Positions 22,901 to 24,465 of a DNA stretch of 24,465 nt are shown here, piece by piece (the first letter of the stretch is position 1; every line of letters starts with the position of its first letter). The notes under the pieces were generated by a model. It made no database searches. It was not told the DNA's origin and was given only the letters and a program-made list of their open reading frames with translations. The stretch is from Phoronis ovalis (taxonomy: Eukaryota; Phoronida; Phoronidae): the NCBI GenBank assembly GCA_028565635.1, contig JAOXYB010019848.1, forward strand, positions 1 through 24,465, written 5' to 3'. The translations under genes were made by a program, and so were the position numbers.

Positions 22901-23395
22901 GGATACCCGAATGTTATCTATAATGAATGTTATATATAATGAATGTTGTATATTATAAGTTTGCGTTTACAACAAATTATGGAGTGAACATAATCTGCAG
23001 CCAATGATGTATTTCAATCAGCCTCTGTGACATCATTAATATTTTTTACATGATATGTCTACCGAAAGTAATTACATATGTATATTTTTCATGAGTATTA
23101 CTTCATAAGAATGCACAATTACCTCTTTGGCTTTCAAATCCTCTTCAGTTCGATTCACATCCACAAGAGGCAGCACTTTAGTGTACAATCTCCACCAAGT
23201 CCATTCGCGAATCTTTAAAAACTTGCGCACATTGCGCTGAATACATGTGACAGCTAATGCTTGAACTTGCCTCTTTTTGAAATTTTGTCGACCAAGATAA
23301 CCACGTGCATAAGCTTGGAATGCGACGACAGTACCAGCAATTTTTTCTTCTCGTGCGTCTTCAAGCTGAGCCAAAGCGCCGGCACGGAAAAATAC
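10504..23395 (-). CDS. MYO18A: Unconventional myosin-XVIII tail (MYO18A-like), 18 exons, 5' partial
   Basis: Class XVIII myosin. In vertebrates MYO18A has a motor with little ATPase activity, co-assembles with non-muscle myosin II and links GOLPH3 at the Golgi to actin. Exons, in transcription order: 23395-23123, 21864-21775, 21509-21390, 20888-20771, 20425-20298, 20045-19891, 19439-19316, 18980-18780, 18139-18029, 17748-17625, 17176-16818, 16358-16137, 15787-15602, 15259-15126, 14146-14033, 12736-12699, 11109-11061, 10984-10504. Total 3027 nt: 1008 residues plus TGA, all phases consistent. Layout by window residue: converter end VFFRAG (1-6), two IQ-like motifs (26-36, 52-63), EWTWWRLYTKVLPL hinge (64-77), coiled coil (about 80-770), Asp/Ser-rich stretch (771-800), non-coiled tail (820-1008). 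Diagnostic matches to vertebrate MYO18A include [22 protein letters not shown] and DLKLAFKRI. The motor lies past the right edge. MYO18B is less likely. Confidence 0.94.
11061..11109 (-). CDS. MYO18A: MYO18 49-nt microexon
   Basis: Acceptor ttgccttacgaag, very strong donor CAA|GTAAGT. Enters phase 1, leaves phase 2, bridging the 38-nt exon to the terminal exon without a stop. Encodes (V)RISFTGCFDWRIVTL(K). No homologue recognised; support is the donor, phase fit and protein-like content. Confidence 0.62.
11110..12698 (-). other. MYO18A: MYO18 intron, longest in the window
   Basis: GTAAGA...ACGAAG intron of 1589 nt. If the 38-nt exon is read through into it, an alternative C-terminus ending VYGC stops at 12663-12661. 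A short hairpin CATTACAC/GTGTAATG lies at 12440-12468. Nothing else recognised. Confidence 0.6.
12699..12736 (-). CDS. MYO18A: MYO18 38-nt microexon (KQGADDDSSDD)
   Basis: Acceptor actttttcag, donor GTAAGA. Enters phase 2, leaves phase 1, so it fits only between exon 14033-14146 and the 49-nt exon 11061-11109. Encodes TKQGADDDSSDD, resembling the SKAASDDG acidic/serine patch of vertebrate MYO18A. Predicted from splice sites and phase, not from strong homology. Confidence 0.7.
12737..14032 (-). other. MYO18A: MYO18 intron with minisatellite
   Basis: GTAATG...TTTTCAG intron of 1296 nt. Holds the 20-bp repeats at 13757-13816 and otherwise AT-rich sequence. Open frames at 13105-13338 and 13515-13799 have no splice-compatible or protein-like features. 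Confidence 0.6.
13757..13816. repeat. 20-bp minisatellite, three units
   Basis: Units start at 13757, 13777 and 13797, each TAGCA(A/G)(T/C)AGTAT(A/G)CTA..., with a more degenerate unit just upstream (ATAAGTATTCTATAAG). Each unit contains a small AGTATACT palindrome or variant. Confidence 0.75.
14033..14146 (-). CDS. MYO18A: MYO18 exon: DSDSSLDVESFLKKHN
   Basis: Acceptor ttgcttgtag, donor GTAATG; phase 2 in and out. EGYDSDSSLDVESFLKKHNR parallels [20 protein letters not shown](L) of vertebrate MYO18A. A Lys/Ser-rich disordered stretch follows. Confidence 0.88.
14147..15125 (-). other. MYO18A: MYO18 intron, no internal feature
   Basis: GTGAGT...GCTTGTAG intron of 979 nt. I see nothing in it on either strand. 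Confidence 0.65.
15126..15259 (-). CDS. MYO18A: MYO18 exon: DLKLAFKRI, end of coiled coil
   Basis: Acceptor atatttacag, donor GTGAGT; exits phase 2. [20 protein letters not shown] then MDSDSDLDE match vertebrate [20 protein letters not shown] / MESDENED. Without splicing the frame would stop at the TGA overlapping the donor, so the donor is well supported. Confidence 0.95.
15602..15787 (-). CDS. MYO18A: MYO18 exon: RRLQKQLREL / KKHEL
   Basis: Acceptor ttttgtccag, donor GTAAGG; 62 codons. NRRLQKQLRELREEFGEVEK and EFEASHKKHEL match [20 protein letters not shown] / EAEASRKKHEL. Confidence 0.95.
16137..16358 (-). CDS. MYO18A: MYO18 exon: distal coiled coil
   Basis: Acceptor catttgtag, donor GTGAGT; 74 codons, phase 0. 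Uninterrupted heptads; LDSRIRELENKLELEQQTKT aligns with [20 protein letters not shown]. Confidence 0.93.
16818..17176 (-). CDS. MYO18A: MYO18 exon: long coiled-coil exon ([11 protein letters not shown])
   Basis: Acceptor tattattacag, donor GTACAT; 359 nt, the longest internal exon. [20 protein letters not shown] opens it, AAATKAKKALEIELEDLQLQ and KYKAVVAQ close it, matching vertebrate [35 protein letters not shown] and KHKAAVAQ. Confidence 0.96.
17625..17748 (-). CDS. MYO18A: MYO18 exon: EDEYEEKQ / REKRELE
   Basis: Acceptor gcgttatag, donor GTGAGT; exits phase 1. NQIEDEYEEKQLAIREKREL aligns with [20 protein letters not shown]; the exon ends in a short proline break (VAPRRDR). Confidence 0.94.
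18029..18139 (-). CDS. MYO18A: MYO18 exon: AKLRLEM coiled coil
   Basis: Acceptor gctttgtag, donor GTATGG; 37 codons, phase 0. AKLRLEMNAEKLRQQHQKEL and ERDVEIEETRASAQRK track vertebrate [20 protein letters not shown] / SRDEEVEEARQSCQKK. Confidence 0.95.
18140..18779 (-). other. MYO18A: MYO18 intron, no internal feature
   Basis: GTATCA...CTTTGTAG intron of 640 nt (plus-strand 18140-18779). A T-rich/A-rich stretch at 18190-18250; nothing coding. Confidence 0.65.
18780..18980 (-). CDS. MYO18A: MYO18 exon: [11 protein letters not shown] signature
   Basis: Acceptor atattttcag, donor GTATCA; 67 codons. [20 protein letters not shown] is nearly identical to vertebrate [20 protein letters not shown] and is the strongest class XVIII match in the tail. 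Confidence 0.97.
19253..19270. repeat. (ATA)n microsatellite
   Basis: Short run of ATA triplets inside the intron between exons 19316-19439 and 18780-18980. Confidence 0.8.
19316..19439 (-). CDS. MYO18A: MYO18 exon: REKLQREKDHL coiled coil
   Basis: Acceptor ttttttcag, donor GTATGA; enters phase 2, leaves phase 0. RDQREKLQREKDHLSSEKYA parallels the REKLQREKDMLLAEAF repeat region of vertebrate MYO18A. Confidence 0.92.
19891..20045 (-). CDS. MYO18A: MYO18 exon: LQDMKLHLEEQ coiled coil
   Basis: Acceptor ctttag, donor GTTAGT; exits phase 2. QRLAQELQDMKLHLEEQMTR and NADLEKKQRK match the QRLTAELQDTKLHLEGQ / NHELEKKQRR blocks of vertebrate MYO18A. Confidence 0.94.
20298..20425 (-). CDS. MYO18A: MYO18 exon: YKERYERARRELDF
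   Basis: Acceptor ttttttcag, donor GTAATG; enters phase 1, leaves phase 0. IYKERYERARRELDFQKKQL matches WRLKYERAVREVDFTKKRL of the family. Confidence 0.94.
20771..20888 (-). CDS. MYO18A: MYO18 exon: acidic skip in coiled coil
   Basis: Acceptor ttgttttag, donor GTGAGT; exits phase 1. RRNEQLEMEVMQSRLWSA leads into GELEDEDEADG, the same heptad break seen as NGEVDDDDAGG in vertebrate MYO18A. Confidence 0.93.
21390..21509 (-). CDS. MYO18A: MYO18 exon: [13 protein letters not shown] coiled coil
   Basis: Acceptor tttctttag, donor GTTAGA; 40 codons. Contains [20 protein letters not shown], almost the vertebrate [20 protein letters not shown]. Confidence 0.95.
21775..21864 (-). CDS. MYO18A: MYO18 exon: start of coiled coil
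   Basis: Acceptor cattctag, donor GTTAGT; 30 codons, phase 0. VEVDQLKAKVEKLDKERTTL shows clear heptads and aligns with the IQQLRSKLEKAEKERNEL segment of vertebrate MYO18A. Confidence 0.9.
22027..22080. repeat. Two ~28-bp tandem units
   Basis: CTTTAAAGATTTTAA recurs at 22027 and 22055, each followed by GTATGTGT. Right next to it TTTCTTCCCTG also occurs twice. Confidence 0.7.
22911..22957. repeat. 16-bp tandem repeat, three units
   Basis: ATGTTATCTATAATGA (22911), ATGTTATATATAATGA (22927), ATGTTGTATATTATA (22943). Confidence 0.75.
23123..23395 (-). CDS. MYO18A: MYO18 exon: converter end, IQ motifs, hinge
   Basis: Acceptor tttgtgtag, donor GTAATT; 91 codons, phase 0 both ends. VFFRAGALAQLED is the universal end of a myosin motor. 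FQAYARGYLGR and IQRNVRKFLKIR are light-chain-binding IQ-like sites. EWTWWRLYTKVLPLVDV marks the lever arm to rod junction with its conserved proline (residue 76). Confidence 0.95.
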
Positions 23396-24465
23396 CTACA
23401 CAAAAAGAAAGAATAAATAATTCAATATTCAAAACTTTAATTATAAATTTTTTAACTCTTGTAGATTAAAGACAACAATTTTCGCAGACAGCCCAGGTTA
23501 ACAAGAATCAGCAGTGGAAATATGAATAATTCATTTATATTTTCATTACAGATGTTTATCTACAGAAGTTAATGTTTTTTAAAACAAGAAATTAAAATGA
23601 CAAGTTATTTAATGTATTACTCTATTAAGATGTGTAAGCGGGCACATACATCACAAACAATCAATACAATGTTAATGTCTGTATATCTATTGCCCTTAAA
23701 TACAATAATATGATACATATTAATATAAGACACATCTATAATATGAACTAATTGCTGATGACTGCTAAAACTTATTTGCTATAACTTATTAGTTAGACTT
23801 TGTAATAATACCTACAGTTCATCTGGGATTCTCCCAGAGTTAAGAAATAGCCAGATTTTTATTACCCTGTTAGTAATACCTTATTTTTCTTATCAAAGGA
23901 CTGATTATCGCTTGTCTAATATTATTTTTAAATAATTTTTAAAATGTATGACTTTCAGTAGATTCATTATTTTTTTATCTTGGATAGATTCACTGAGCTT
24001 TTTCACCAAAAAAGTGATACGCTGTTCAATCCATGCCCCCTCTAAAAATATGATGCAGATTAATTACTGTATATACAAGTTAATATCACCTTGTGAAGAT
24101 TACACTGTACATGCCTACCTGTATTTCATTTCTGTACACATACTTCCTATATGGAGATATGTCAATATGATAAGAACACATGTAAGTAGCTGGTACAGTA
24201 GGGTAAGCCATGCCAGTATCTACTAGTACGTAGTTCTCATCAGGAGATCCCATGGTTTATAACAAACACTACATTACGCTACATATGCAATTCATTTTTA
24301 ATCCAGAAAACATTTTCAACTTTTCATCATATCTATAGGATTTAGTGCGAAAGCAGCATATATATGTACAATGTAAGTGCCAACAAACACTCAATGAAAT
24401 ACTCCAGGAAAATACCATCGTAAGAAATAGCTCTCCCAAACACCCTCCTTTATAACAGTTTGTTT
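23396..24465 (-). other. MYO18A: Upstream flank of the MYO18 tail: intron of the motor-encoding transcript
   Basis: The exon coding the end of the motor domain is not found here, so the intron of the full-length form extends past the window. Apart from the candidate exon 24119-24253 and a TATAAAG (24454-24448) about 195 nt upstream of its ATG, I see only AT-rich sequence. Confidence 0.55.
24119..24253 (-). CDS. Candidate alternative first exon for a headless MYO18
   Basis: Minus-strand open segment of exactly 45 codons from ATG (24253-24251) to a CAG|GTAGGC donor. The start context AAACCATGG is a near-ideal Kozak site, with an in-frame TAA just upstream. It exits phase 0, the phase at which exon 23123-23395 begins, so splicing gives an uninterrupted 1053-residue rod. 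The encoded peptide starts MGSPDENYVLVDTGMA, has seven tyrosines and resembles nothing I know. It does not end in the Gly-hydrophobic-Ser/Thr-Lys/Arg block that must precede VFFRAG in a myosin motor, so it is not the missing motor exon. It may be chance. Confidence 0.35.

Larger units (their letters stand above)
21865..23122 (-). other. MYO18A: MYO18 intron with small duplications
   Basis: GTAATT...TTCTAG intron of 1258 nt. It holds the 28-bp duplication at 22027-22080 and the 16-bp repeats at 22911-22957. No extra exon is needed: flanking residues KAKE/VEVDQLK join in the family's frame. Confidence 0.7.

Noticed and set aside
23948-24226. 92-residue plus-strand open frame
   Set aside because: Antisense to the candidate minus-strand exon and composed of low-information hydrophobic residues; no homology recognised.
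24119-24253. Candidate exon as the last motor-domain exon or as an N-myristoylated start
   Set aside because: The sequence before VFFRAG should read Gly-x-Ser/Thr-Lys/Arg, which is absent; and MGSPDEN lacks the Ser/Thr needed in the myristoylation consensus.
1-24465. CRISPR array, prokaryotic operon, intact transposase or reverse transcriptase, viral genes
   Set aside because: None seen in any frame; all recognised coding sequence belongs to two spliced animal genes.

Overview
This is an AT-rich, intron-rich animal nuclear DNA window. It carries two multi-exon genes in tail-to-tail (convergent) orientation. Coding exons are short (38-481 nt), introns run from about 75 nt to 1.6 kb, and splice sites are canonical except for one U12-type AT-AC intron. 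The divergence of both proteins from vertebrate orthologues and the compact introns point to an invertebrate metazoan. I cannot assign a phylum from the sequence alone.

Plus strand, 1114-8779: an SLC9A8/NHE8-type sodium/proton exchanger. Fourteen consecutive coding exons join without a break into 568 residues plus stop (1708 nt, one leading base belonging to a split codon). All splice phases agree. Only the extreme N-terminus and start codon are missing. A polyadenylation signal lies at 9545-9550. The intron at 4008-4602 starts ATATCCTTTT and ends AC after a CCTTAAC branch site, which marks it as a minor-spliceosome intron.

Minus strand, 23395 down to 10504: the neck and tail of an unconventional class XVIII myosin (MYO18A-like). 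Eighteen exons total 3027 nt, or 1008 residues plus stop, again with every phase matching. The order is the end of the converter (VFFRAG), two IQ-like motifs, a long coiled coil, an acidic/serine-rich segment, two tiny exons of 38 and 49 nt, and a 159-residue non-coiled C-terminal exon ending in Glu-Tyr-Val. The motor lies beyond the right edge of the window. Upstream of the first tail exon, 24253-24119 holds an open reading segment with a strong Kozak ATG, a CAG|GTAGGC donor and matching phase. It could be an alternative first exon for a headless, rod-only myosin-18. That is the most interesting candidate here and is inference.

Non-coding parts: 1-1113 contains a CpG-rich palindrome around TCTCGCGAGA and several repeats spaced 34-36 bp. 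Introns carry an imperfect ~110-bp duplication (1698-1887), small minisatellites (13757-13816, 22911-22957), a 28-bp duplication (22027-22080) and faint tRNA-like A-box motifs (possible SINE relics). I found no tRNA, rRNA, CRISPR array, prokaryotic operon or intact transposon. Introns not listed separately were scanned and held nothing I could recognise.
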